Shown here: positions 15,462-22,636 of the stretch, in pieces
Layout: each line of letters starts with the position of its first letter
Position numbering within the stretch: position 1 is the first letter of the stretch
NCBI GenBank assembly: GCA_045801465.1
Contig: JBJMSU010000246.1
Location: forward strand, 1-37,862
Reading direction: 5' to 3'
Length of the DNA: 37,862 bases
Source: DATFWC01 sp045801465
GTDB lineage: Bacteria; Pseudomonadota; Alphaproteobacteria; Rhizobiales; Xanthobacteraceae
Made by a program: the position numbers and the translations under genes
Notes under the pieces: model-generated
The model's database searches: none
What the model saw: the letters and a program-made list of their open reading frames with translations, nothing else
Told to the model about the DNA's origin: nothing

Positions 15462-15623
15462 CTGGTGCCGCCGATTTGAAGTTCCTACAGCGCGTGCCGC
15501 TCGTTTAGGAACTTCAAATAGAAAGCGGCACCAGAACCATATACTTGCTGGTCCCCCTTTGCTTCCCAAGTTCGTGTCAGAGAGTGCTGCAATGGATCAC
15601 GAACTCCGGAAGCGGGGCACGAG
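15462..15623 (+). repeat. Composite A+B hairpin repeat, copy 4 (upstream of the MfnF-like gene)
   Basis: Hairpin A lies at 15462-15534 and B at 15548-15623, with the same spacer AACCATATACTTG as copy 3. It is the most worn copy: the ends read CTGG...CCAG in A and CTGG...CGAG in B, and A has lost several loop bases. Note that CTGG/CCAG in A still pair with each other. It occupies most of the divergent spacer between the HisA-like and MfnF-like genes. Confidence 0.92.
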
Positions 15624-15675
15624 CGAAAGCATGTATTCTGGCGAGGCTATCACGGGGTGGGACGTGCCGGTATGA
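15592..15675 (+). CDS. Possible 27-residue leader peptide opened by hairpin B, copy 4
   Basis: From the ATG of the B loop the frame opens MDHELRKRGTSESMYSGEAI and ends at a TGA overlapping the ATG of the MfnF-like gene (ATGA), the arrangement used for translational coupling. The first ten residues are identical to those in copy 2 despite several base changes elsewhere in the element. No direct evidence of translation. Confidence 0.22.
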   Translation: MDHELRKRGTSESMYSGEAITGWDVPV

Positions 15676-16700
15676 GCGTCATCATCGGCTGGGACATCGG
15701 CGGCGCCCACCTCAAGGCGGCGCGTGCCGAGCAGGCGCGCATCGTCGACGCCGTCCAGCTCCCGTCGCCGCTGCGCCTCGGGCTCAAAGCGGTGGCGGAC
15801 GCGTTCGCGAACGCCAAGGCCCGGTTGGGCACGGGCGACCGCCATGTCATCACCATGACGGCCGAGCTGGCGGACACGTTCGCATCCCGCCGCGAAGGCG
15901 TCGAATCCCTCTCCGCTCTCGCAGTGCGCGAGCTCGCGCCGGCGCCGCTGTCGCTCTATGCCGGGCGCGCCGGGTTCATTTCACCACAAGCCGCCGCGAG
16001 TCATGTCGAGGATGTCGCCTCGGCCAATTGGTTCGCGAGCGCGTCGCTCGCCGCAAAACTGCGCGGCAGCGCGTTGTTCATCGATATGGGATCGACCACG
16101 ACGGATATCGTGCCGGTCACAAGCGATGCGGTGGCGGCGCGCGGCTACACCGACGCGCAGCGCCTTGCGGCGGGCGAACTGGTCTATACCGGGCTGGTGC
16201 GCAGCTTCGTCATGGCGGTTGCGGGGCGGGCGCCGGTGGCCGGAAGCTGGACTCCGCTGATCAACGAGAATTTCGCCAACATGGCGGACGTGCACCGCAT
16301 CCTCGGCACGCTGCCCGAGGGCGCCGATCAGATGACCACCGCCGACGGCCGTGACAAGACGGCCGAGGCCTCGATGGCGCGCCTCGCCCGAATGGTCGGG
16401 TGCGACGCCGGCGACGCCGAGCCGGCACGGTGGGCCGCGCTGGCACGATGGTTTGCCGAGGCGCAGATCCGGTCCGTCGGCGATGCCGCGATGCTGGTCC
16501 TGTCATCGACCGAGATGCCCGCCGAGGCGCCGATCATCGGCGCCGGCATCGGCGAGGCGGCCATCCGCGAAGTCGCGCGGCGTCTCGAGCGCGCGTACAT
16601 ATCATTTGCAAGCCTGCTCGACGTCGCCCCGCAGGCGCGCGAGCGCGCCTCCCACTGCGCTCCTGCCGCCGCTCTCGCGATATTGGCGAGCGACGCGTAG
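15672..16700 (+). CDS. MfnF-like/hydantoinase-fold H4MPT-linked C1 transfer pathway protein
   Basis: The 342-residue protein opens MSVIIGWDIGGAHLKAARAE, the phosphate-1 motif of the ASKHA (actin/hydantoinase) fold, and contains LFIDMGSTTTDIVPV as the second phosphate motif and APIIGAGIGEAAIREVARRL near the end. Archaeal MfnF of this superfamily couples the furan and tyramine-glutamate halves of methanofuran. Bacterial relatives annotated as H4MPT-linked are the natural candidates for the same step in methylofuran synthesis. I use the ATG at 15672; a GTG at 15657 in the same frame is less family-like. The start codon overlaps the stop of the repeat-borne mini-ORF. Confidence 0.87.
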   Translation: MSVIIGWDIGGAHLKAARAEQARIVDAVQLPSPLRLGLKAVADAFANAKARLGTGDRHVITMTAELADTFASRREGVESLSALAVRELAPAPLSLYAGRAGFISPQAAASHVEDVASANWFASASLAAKLRGSALFIDMGSTTTDIVPVTSDAVAARGYTDAQRLAAGELVYTGLVRSFVMAVAGRAPVAGSWTPLINENFANMADVHRILGTLPEGADQMTTADGRDKTAEASMARLARMVGCDAGDAEPARWAALARWFAEAQIRSVGDAAMLVLSSTEMPAEAPIIGAGIGEAAIREVARRLERAYISFASLLDVAPQARERASHCAPAAALAILASDA

Positions 16701-16780
16701 CGAATGGCGGAAGGAACGACGCAACTGAGAAGGATTGCAACAACTACTCGCTATTCGCTACTCGCCATTCGCCATTCGCT
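16700..16780. repeat. Inverted and tandem CGCCATTCGC repeats after the MfnF-like gene
   Basis: AGCGAATGGCG at 16700-16710 is exactly complementary to CGCCATTCGCT at 16770-16780, and the right side carries tandem variants (CTATTCGCTACTCGCCATTC). The left arm overlaps the stop codon of the MfnF-like gene. It may form a 3' hairpin; no T run follows, so it is not a standard terminator. Confidence 0.55.
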
Positions 16781-16793
16781 AACGGAGCCAGAC

Positions 16794-17795
16794 ATGAGCA
16801 TCCCGCGAGCCGCCTATCCGGCGCCCTTCAACACCACGCGGGCGAGCCATGTCGTATTGAGCGTGAAGGACCTCGGCGCCAGCCGCGCCTTCTACGTGGA
16901 CGCCATGGGCTTCGTGGTGAGCGGCGAGGAGAACGACGTACTCTATTTGCGCGGGCTCGAAGAAGCCTGTCACCACAGCCTCGTGCTCAAGCGCGCGACT
17001 GGTGAGCCGGCGTGCGAACGGATCGGGCTCCGCGTCTACACCGAAGACGATCTCGAGGTGGCGAAGTCCTATTTCGAGCGCGCCGGATTGCCGGCCCGAT
17101 GGGTGGACATTCCGCATCACGGCCGAACGCTGCACGTGTCCGATGCGGTCGGCACGCCGCTGGAGCTGTGCGCCACCATGACCACCATGCCGCGGATGGT
17201 GGTCCAGTTTCAGGCCTTCAAAGGGCCGTGCCCGCACCGGCTCGATCACTTCCAGATCATCACGCCCGAGGTGCAGCGCGCCTGCGAGTTCTACTCGGGA
17301 ATGGGTTTTCGGCTCTCCGAGTACATCGCTGTCGACAACACCGACGAGCTCGTGTTCGTGTTCCTCCAGCGCAAAGGAAACCCGCACGACATCGTGTTCG
17401 CCGGCGGGCCGGGACCGCGCCTGCACCACGTCGCCTTCACGGTGCCGGACGCCCAGCACATCATCCACGCCTGCGACGTCGCCGGCAGCTTCGGCTTCGG
17501 CAACAACCTCGAACATGGGCCGGCGCGGCACGGACCGGGGCACGCCTTGTTCGCCTATTTCCGCGACCCCGACGGGCACCGGCTCGAGCTCTTCAACACG
17601 CATTACCAGATGATGGACATCGAAAACGAGCCGGTGCGCTGGAACCTGTCGTATATGCGCAACCGGCCCTGGGGCCTGCCGCCGCGCGCCCGGTGGTTCA
17701 AGGAGGCGTCAGAATTCGCGGGCGTGCCAGCGCAGGAGCCGGCCAAACCCGGCGCGCCGTTCACGCTGGAGAAATTTCTGCTCGAAGCGCAGTAG
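16794..17795 (+). CDS. Extradiol-type VOC dioxygenase (HpaD/BphC-like)
   Basis: A 333-residue two-domain vicinal-oxygen-chelate protein. Domain 1 begins ASHVVLSVKDLGASRAFYVD. Domain 2 begins HRLDHFQIITPEVQRACEFY and carries the predicted Fe(II) or Mn(II) facial triad: His152 in LDHF, a histidine in LHHVAF (211/212) and Glu265 in HRLELF. DPDGHRLELF is characteristic of type I extradiol enzymes such as 3,4-dihydroxyphenylacetate 2,3-dioxygenase. It probably cleaves a catechol-type ring; which one cannot be said. The ATG at 16794 was chosen at MSIPRAAYPAPF; an upstream frame extension runs through a simple repeat. It converges on a MetE-fold gene seven bases away. Confidence 0.85.
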   Translation: MSIPRAAYPAPFNTTRASHVVLSVKDLGASRAFYVDAMGFVVSGEENDVLYLRGLEEACHHSLVLKRATGEPACERIGLRVYTEDDLEVAKSYFERAGLPARWVDIPHHGRTLHVSDAVGTPLELCATMTTMPRMVVQFQAFKGPCPHRLDHFQIITPEVQRACEFYSGMGFRLSEYIAVDNTDELVFVFLQRKGNPHDIVFAGGPGPRLHHVAFTVPDAQHIIHACDVAGSFGFGNNLEHGPARHGPGHALFAYFRDPDGHRLELFNTHYQMMDIENEPVRWNLSYMRNRPWGLPPRARWFKEASEFAGVPAQEPAKPGAPFTLEKFLLEAQ

Positions 17796-17801
17796 CGCCG
17801 A

Positions 17802-18842
17802 TCACTCCAGCGCGGCGACCGCGGCGTGGATGCGCAACAGCTCCGGGATGGTGCCGGGATCGCGCCGGCCGAAGCCGCATTCGGTGGCGATCGAAAAATC
17901 CGTCACGAACCGGCGCGCCGTCGCCAGGCGCTTCTTCGTGCCTTCGACGCCATCCGTGTGGTGGACGAGGCCCAGGCACAGCTCCGTTCCATGATCGAGC
18001 CGCAGCTCGCGCAGCGGCGCGAAGTACCCCGCATCGGACCGATCGCGCGGCACTGGCATGTGCACGAGATCGATTCCGCGTCGCATGCCGCGCACGAGGC
18101 GGTTGGTGAACTCGACCATGTCGCCCATGTCGGTCGGCTCGACCACATGGCGGTGGCCGGCATCGCCGTAGCAGAGGTGAAACAGGAGCTCGACGTCGGC
18201 CGGCACGTGGCTGCCGAGATCGACCAGGATGGCGCTGAACCGCTCCTGCATCTCCTCGCGGGTGCGGCCGTACTGGCTCGCTTCCGCCCGTTGCAGCCGG
18301 GCAAACACCGCCGAGGCGACATCGAACTGGATGGCAAGATCCCGGTGGGGAATGGCCGCCGCGATCTTGTCGATCTCGCGCTTCAAGGCCGCATTGTAGA
18401 TGGGATCGATCGCCGCATGGAGCTCGTCGACGAGGAACAGCCACAGGACCGAATGCGCCGGCGCAAGATCGACCTGGAACCTGGTGCCGGCGGCAATCGT
18501 GCCGGCATCCCGCAATCGCTTGAACACGGCGTAGGACGCGCGTGCGACATCGGCATAGAACAGGTCGTCGAACCGCACGTCCGCCGCGGCAAATCCCGGC
18601 TTTAGTCGGTAGCGCAGTCGGCCCGGCGCCTGCGCATGCACGCGAAACACCTGATCGGATTTCTCGAACGCACGATTGCCGGAGAATGCCGGCTCGAGCC
18701 ACGTGATCCAGTCGCTGCGTGCTCCGGTTTCGCCGTCGGGAATGCGCTTGAGCCGCGGTGCGAGCGCGGCGCTCACCATGGCGAAGACCTGTTCGGCATT
18801 CTCGAGCGGCACGCTGCCGACCAGATGCACGTCGTGCGGCAT
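17802..18842 (-). CDS. Cobalamin-independent methionine synthase-fold (MetE/UROD-like) protein, divergent subtype
   Basis: A 346-residue single-domain MetE-fold protein (MPHDVHLVGSVPLENAEQVF). It keeps an H-x-C pair in FHLCYGDAG and a late cysteine in IATECGFGRRDP, the places where MetE binds zinc. The position of the zinc-ligand glutamate instead reads DLVHMPVPRD, so the metal site may be altered. It is distinct from the three tandem MetE-fold genes at 32804-36284. GGGAGG precedes the ATG at 18842; the frame extends further upstream but is not family-like. Probably a methyl- or alkyl-transferase acting on a small thiol or a related substrate; no substrate can be named. Confidence 0.75.
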   Translation of the reverse strand: MPHDVHLVGSVPLENAEQVFAMVSAALAPRLKRIPDGETGARSDWITWLEPAFSGNRAFEKSDQVFRVHAQAPGRLRYRLKPGFAAADVRFDDLFYADVARASYAVFKRLRDAGTIAAGTRFQVDLAPAHSVLWLFLVDELHAAIDPIYNAALKREIDKIAAAIPHRDLAIQFDVASAVFARLQRAEASQYGRTREEMQERFSAILVDLGSHVPADVELLFHLCYGDAGHRHVVEPTDMGDMVEFTNRLVRGMRRGIDLVHMPVPRDRSDAGYFAPLRELRLDHGTELCLGLVHHTDGVEGTKKRLATARRFVTDFSIATECGFGRRDPGTIPELLRIHAAVAALE

Positions 18843-19011
18843 TGTTGAAAGCCTCCCGTCAAAGCAACCAACTACGGCGCACCGGATCGCACAAGTCACT
18901 GTGTTCGGAAAGTCACACTCTGATGCGGAATTGTGCAAGCCAAGCGGTGCCGATTTTCCAGGCGGGTGAAAAGGATAAGGTTGAGCCGGGAGCCCGCGCG
19001 GGGAGGGGGAA

Positions 19012-19749
19012 TTGCGCCTGTCTCTCATCACTGCCGTTGCGATCGTCGGGACGCTGTGGTCGGCGCCGGCGCCCGCCGTCCATGTGCCGGACGAAGGCAT
19101 GCGCCTGGAACTCGACCCGTCGCTGGCGACACGCGACATCGTTGCCGAATCCGAGCTCTATTGCATGACGCTGGCCCTCTTCTTCGAGGGCGGCTCGACC
19201 GGGGAATCGGAGGAAGGCCAGCGTCATATGGGGCGCGTGATCGGCGAGCGCGCCCGCGCCAACCGCCGCATCTGGGGCGGTCCGACCATCTGCGGCGTCG
19301 TGTTCCATCAGGCCAAAGGCGTGTGTCAGTTCTCGTTCGCCTGCCTGCCGCGGGCGCGGCGCACGGCGAGAGGAGGCGCACGCTGGCAGATGTCCGCGGC
19401 GATTGCCCGCGACGAGCTCGACGGCCGCAACAACGGACCGGACGAGCTGATCCGCTACTACATGAACCCCGAATTGACGCCGCTGCGCAATGTTTGCCGC
19501 TTCCGCCGCGAGTTCGTGCCGGTGGTCAAGGCCGGGCGCCATGAATTCTTCCGCGAGCCGACCGCTGCCGAGCTTAAAGCACTGTCGCGTGCGGAGTTCG
19601 ATGCGTGCACGCGCTACGAGGCATCCCTGAAAGCCAAGAAGAGCAAGGCGAAGAAAAAGATGGCCAAGAGCGGCAAGGCCAAGGGGAAAGTCGTTGCCGC
19701 GCGCACCAAGAAGGTCGCCCGCACCAAGTTGGCGCGCCTGAAGAAGTAG
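19012..19749 (+). CDS. Secreted SleB-like cell-wall hydrolase with lysine-rich tail
   Basis: The 245-residue product has an N-terminal signal sequence (LSLITAVAIVGTLWSAPAPA). Then comes a Hydrolase_2/SleB-type domain: ESELYCMTLALFFEGGSTGE with the catalytic-type glutamate, SEEGQRHMGRVIGERARA, WGGPTICGVVFHQ and CQFSFACLPRA. Members cleave peptidoglycan in the cell envelope. About 45 C-terminal residues are almost entirely Lys, Ala and Arg (KKSKAKKKMAKSGKAKGK), a basic tail that could bind anionic cell-wall polymers or DNA. The TTG start at 19012 is supported by GGGAGGGGGA just upstream; no ATG fits. It is divergent from the MetE-fold gene. Confidence 0.8.
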   Translation: MRLSLITAVAIVGTLWSAPAPAVHVPDEGMRLELDPSLATRDIVAESELYCMTLALFFEGGSTGESEEGQRHMGRVIGERARANRRIWGGPTICGVVFHQAKGVCQFSFACLPRARRTARGGARWQMSAAIARDELDGRNNGPDELIRYYMNPELTPLRNVCRFRREFVPVVKAGRHEFFREPTAAELKALSRAEFDACTRYEASLKAKKSKAKKKMAKSGKAKGKVVAARTKKVARTKLARLKK

Positions 19750-19850
19750 GCGCGTCGAGGTCAAAGCTGGATTTTCACCCTGGCGCCCGGCTGCTACGCT
19801 CGTTCGCAGATGACCTCGGCGGTCGCCATGCCGCATCCTTGGAGCCTCAC

Positions 19851-20669
19851 GTGAACGAATTGGCCGGGGCAACAGAACCCGTTCGACAGTCCGGCCTCGC
19901 GCGTACGACCAGCGTGGTCGCCGGCATCGAGCTCGAGCTGTTCACGCGCGGTGACGGCGCGCCGATCCTGTTTCTCCATGGCGCGCAAGGAGTCGTGCCG
20001 GCCGGCGACTTTCTTGCCCGCCTCGCCGCTGACCGCAAGGTGATCGCTCCCTCGCATCCGGGTTTCGGGACGTCGGGCTTGCCCGATTGGCTCGACAGCG
20101 TCGACGATATTGCGCACGTCTATCTGGAGCTGATGGACCTGCTCGGCCTCGACGGGGTCGATCTCATCGGGTGCTCGATCGGCGGCTGGATCGCTGCCGA
20201 TATCGCCAGCAAGACGCCACAACGCGTGCGCCGTCTTGTTCTGGTCGGCCCGGTCGGCGTGAAGGTCGGGCCGCCGGATCGGCTGGACGTTCCCGACATC
20301 TTCGCCATGCCACAGGACAAGCTCAATCGCCTGCTCTTTCACGATCCGGACAAGCACCGCCCCGATTTCGCCGCGATGTCGGAGGCCGAGTTGACCGCCA
20401 TGGTGCGCAATCGCGAGACGCTCGCGCTGATCACCTGGGAGCCCTACATGCACGATCCGAAGCTCAAGCATCGGCTGCATCGGGTGACGGCGCCGGCGTT
20501 GTTCATCCGCGGGGCGAGCGACGGCCTTGTCTCGGCGCCGTACCTCGAAGCCTATGCGGCGCTCCTGCCCAACGCGCGGGTCGAGACGATCGCGCAGGCC
20601 GGGCACGCGCCGCAGGTCGAGCAACCCGCGGCGCTCGCCGCGGCCGTGTTGAAGTTCTTGCAGGCGTGA
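19851..20669 (+). CDS. Alpha/beta-hydrolase fold protein
   Basis: A 272-residue alpha/beta hydrolase with ILFLHGAQG (oxyanion region), the nucleophile elbow GCSIGG with Ser109, an acid in RGASDG (Asp224) and AGHAPQ with His252, giving a complete Ser-Asp-His triad. The pattern is close to meta-cleavage-product and epoxide-type hydrolases (PDRLDVPDIF cap region), so hydrolysis of a ring-cleavage product or an ester is possible. The GTG at 19851 is preferred because GGAG lies seven bases before it; the frame is open upstream, where it overlaps the preceding gene. The next gene, a luciferase-like monooxygenase, begins 24 bases after the stop, suggesting an operon. Confidence 0.85.
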   Translation: MNELAGATEPVRQSGLARTTSVVAGIELELFTRGDGAPILFLHGAQGVVPAGDFLARLAADRKVIAPSHPGFGTSGLPDWLDSVDDIAHVYLELMDLLGLDGVDLIGCSIGGWIAADIASKTPQRVRRLVLVGPVGVKVGPPDRLDVPDIFAMPQDKLNRLLFHDPDKHRPDFAAMSEAELTAMVRNRETLALITWEPYMHDPKLKHRLHRVTAPALFIRGASDGLVSAPYLEAYAALLPNARVETIAQAGHAPQVEQPAALAAAVLKFLQA

Positions 20670-20693
20670 CGTGCGTACGGCTGGGAGCAAGCG

Positions 20694-21884
20694 ATGAAAG
20701 CGTGGCACTTCAGCGAGAACGCCTACCCGTATCTTCCTCCTGCGGACGAATACGAGTCGATCCGCGTCACGCTGCCCAACCGGCATTACGATCCCAAGAA
20801 AGGTGCCGCGCTCTACGACCGCTATATCGACGAGTGGCTGATCGCCGAGGACGAGGGCGTCGAGATCATGCTCAACGAGCATCATCAGACGGCGACCTGC
20901 GTCGATCCGGCGGCGCCGCTGGTCTTGGCCGCGCTCGCGCGCCTGACCTCGACGGCGCGGCTGTTGATCCTGGGCAACCCGGTGGCCAACCGGCGCCAGC
21001 CCGTGCGCGTCGCCGAGGAGATGGCGATGGTCGACGTGCTGTCGAAGGGCCGGCTCGAATGCGGCTTCGTGCGCGGCGTGCCGTACGAGGTTTCGCCCGC
21101 CAACAGCAACCCCGTGCGCATGAACGAGCGGCAGTGGGAGGCGATGGATCTCATCGTCAAGGCGTGGACCCAGCACGACGGGCCGTTCAGCCATGAAGGC
21201 CGGTTCTTCCACTGCCGCATGGTCAATATCTGGCCGCGTCCCTACCAGCAGCCGCACCCGCCGATCTGGGTCAGCACCACCACGCCCGGCGGCGCCCAGC
21301 AGGTGGGGCGGCGCGGCTATGTGCAGGCGACGTTTCTGACGGGTTATCAGCAGACGCCGGCGGTGTTCGAAGGCTACCGCAAGGGATGGCGTGAAGCCGG
21401 CCGCGGCGACGCGGTTCCGGTGCACCGGCTGGCCTACGCGGCCCTGGTCTATGTCGGCGACAGCGAGGCGAAGGCGCGCGCCGGGGCCGAGAAGCTTCTC
21501 TGGTACATCACCGCCAACAAGGTGCCGCCGCATTTCTCCAATCCGCCGGGCTATGTGCCGGTGGCGCGCCAGGTGCAGATGCTGCGCGGCGCGCCGGTTG
21601 ATCAGCATGCCGGCGTTCGCGACAAGGCGACCGTCGACAAGGCGGTCGAGCTCGGCATCATGTTCGCCGGCACGCCCGATCAGGTCTACCGCCAGATCGA
21701 GCGGTTCTATCACCACGTCGGCGGCTTCGGGCACCTCTTGATCATGGGCCAGGCGGGCTTTCTCGAGCATGACGAGACGGTGCACGGCATCCGCATGTTT
21801 GCGCGCGACGTCTATCCGCGCCTCAAGCAAGAGTTTCCCGATATCGCTGCGTCGGGCGTACGCCAGGAACACGTCGGCGCGTGA
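20694..21884 (+). CDS. Luciferase-like (LLM) flavin-dependent monooxygenase
   Basis: A 396-residue bacterial-luciferase-family protein. Visible blocks are DEWLIAEDEGVEIMLNEHHQ, RLLILGNPVANRRQPVRVAE, MAMVDVLSKGRLECGFVRG, FHCRMVNIWPRPYQQPHPPI and FAGTPDQVYRQIERFYHHVG, all standard for the TIM-barrel FMN-dependent oxidoreductases. It would use reduced flavin and O2 on an unidentified substrate, with the reductase supplied elsewhere. The pairing with an alpha/beta hydrolase suggests a short oxidation-hydrolysis route, possibly for an aromatic or heterocyclic compound; this is inference. Confidence 0.87.
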   Translation: MKAWHFSENAYPYLPPADEYESIRVTLPNRHYDPKKGAALYDRYIDEWLIAEDEGVEIMLNEHHQTATCVDPAAPLVLAALARLTSTARLLILGNPVANRRQPVRVAEEMAMVDVLSKGRLECGFVRGVPYEVSPANSNPVRMNERQWEAMDLIVKAWTQHDGPFSHEGRFFHCRMVNIWPRPYQQPHPPIWVSTTTPGGAQQVGRRGYVQATFLTGYQQTPAVFEGYRKGWREAGRGDAVPVHRLAYAALVYVGDSEAKARAGAEKLLWYITANKVPPHFSNPPGYVPVARQVQMLRGAPVDQHAGVRDKATVDKAVELGIMFAGTPDQVYRQIERFYHHVGGFGHLLIMGQAGFLEHDETVHGIRMFARDVYPRLKQEFPDIAASGVRQEHVGA

Positions 21885-21898
21885 TCGTCAGGCTGAGA

Positions 21899-22086
21899 GC
21901 CCCCTCCCTGTGCCTCCCCCACAAGGGGGGAGGGAACGTTGTGGCACTGGCCTTCGTCACTCGCGAGGCTGTGCCGTCCATCCTTGCCATTGCCTTTGTC
22001 GCGGGTCCGCAGTTGCGACTGAGGTGTTGAGCGAGACCTCTCCTCCGGTTCCCTTCCCCCTTGTGGGGGAGGGACGGGGAGGAGGG
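21899..22086. repeat. Inverted pair of C/G-run palindromes (CCCCCTCCC type) around about 110 bases
   Basis: The left end has CCCCCTCCCTGTGCCTCCCC, followed by a hairpin around ACAAGG. The right end has GTGGGGGAGGGACGGGGAGG preceded by its own hairpin arm CCTTCCCCC. The two ends are complementary to each other, so the whole 188-base block is a nested inverted repeat. It fills the gap between the LLM gene and dctQ and may separate their transcripts. Confidence 0.75.
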
Positions 22087-22117
22087 CCGTGGCGACGCGC
22101 TGCAGCGTAACGCGCCT

Positions 22118-22636
22118 ATGGTTCGCATGCTCCGTGCCCTGGCTGAATTTCACGACCGCCTCACCGTCGCGGGCTTCAGTGTCGCCGCCGCGCTGGTGGG
22201 CGTGATTGCGGCTGCGTTCTGCTACGAGGTCGTGGCGCGCTATTTCTTCTCGGCGCCGACGTCCTGGACCTATGACCTGGGCTGCTACCTGCTCGCCGCC
22301 GTGATCTTTCTGTCCATGCCGGAGATGACGCGGCGCGGCAGCCATATCCAGGTCAATCTGATCTTTGACAGTCTGTCGCCACCGCGCGCCCGCCGCCTGC
22401 GCTTCGCCATTGGCGTGCTCGCGGCCGCCGCCTGCCTGGCCGCCACCTGGATCACCGGCAACGAGACATGGCGGCAATATTCGCAAGGCGTGTGGACGCT
22501 GTCCGCCGTTCCGATTCCGAAATGGTGGGTGTCGATCCTCATTCCCTACGGCATGCTGAGCTCAGGCCTCCATTTCCTCCGCCATCTCGGCCGCGACACC
22601 GGCGACACACTGATGATCGGCGGACCGGATTCATGA
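22118..22636 (+). CDS. dctQ: TRAP transporter small permease subunit
   Basis: A 172-residue membrane protein with four hydrophobic segments, the typical DctQ layout. Segment 1 is VAGFSVAAALVGVIAAAFC, followed by YEVVARYFFSAPTSWTYDLG, a family signature, and later MPEMTRRGSHIQVNLIFD, which is also characteristic. It partners the large DctM subunit to use the sodium or proton gradient for uptake of an organic acid delivered by a periplasmic DctP receptor. The ATG at 22118 is preferred; the frame upstream runs through repeat sequence. The stop overlaps the dctM start (ATGA). Confidence 0.9.
   Translation: MVRMLRALAEFHDRLTVAGFSVAAALVGVIAAAFCYEVVARYFFSAPTSWTYDLGCYLLAAVIFLSMPEMTRRGSHIQVNLIFDSLSPPRARRLRFAIGVLAAAACLAATWITGNETWRQYSQGVWTLSAVPIPKWWVSILIPYGMLSSGLHFLRHLGRDTGDTLMIGGPDS

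Noticed and set aside
19605..19850. Upstream extension of the alpha/beta hydrolase frame by 82 codons
   Set aside because: It overlaps the 3' end of the SleB-like gene, has shadow composition, and the GTG at 19851 has a good ribosome site and family-like start.
19794..21872. A 692-codon minus-strand frame opposite the hydrolase and LLM genes; similar long frames at 26098-27816 and 30019-31758
   Set aside because: Same reason: the plus-strand frames have obvious catalytic motifs and ribosome sites, and the minus frames have none.
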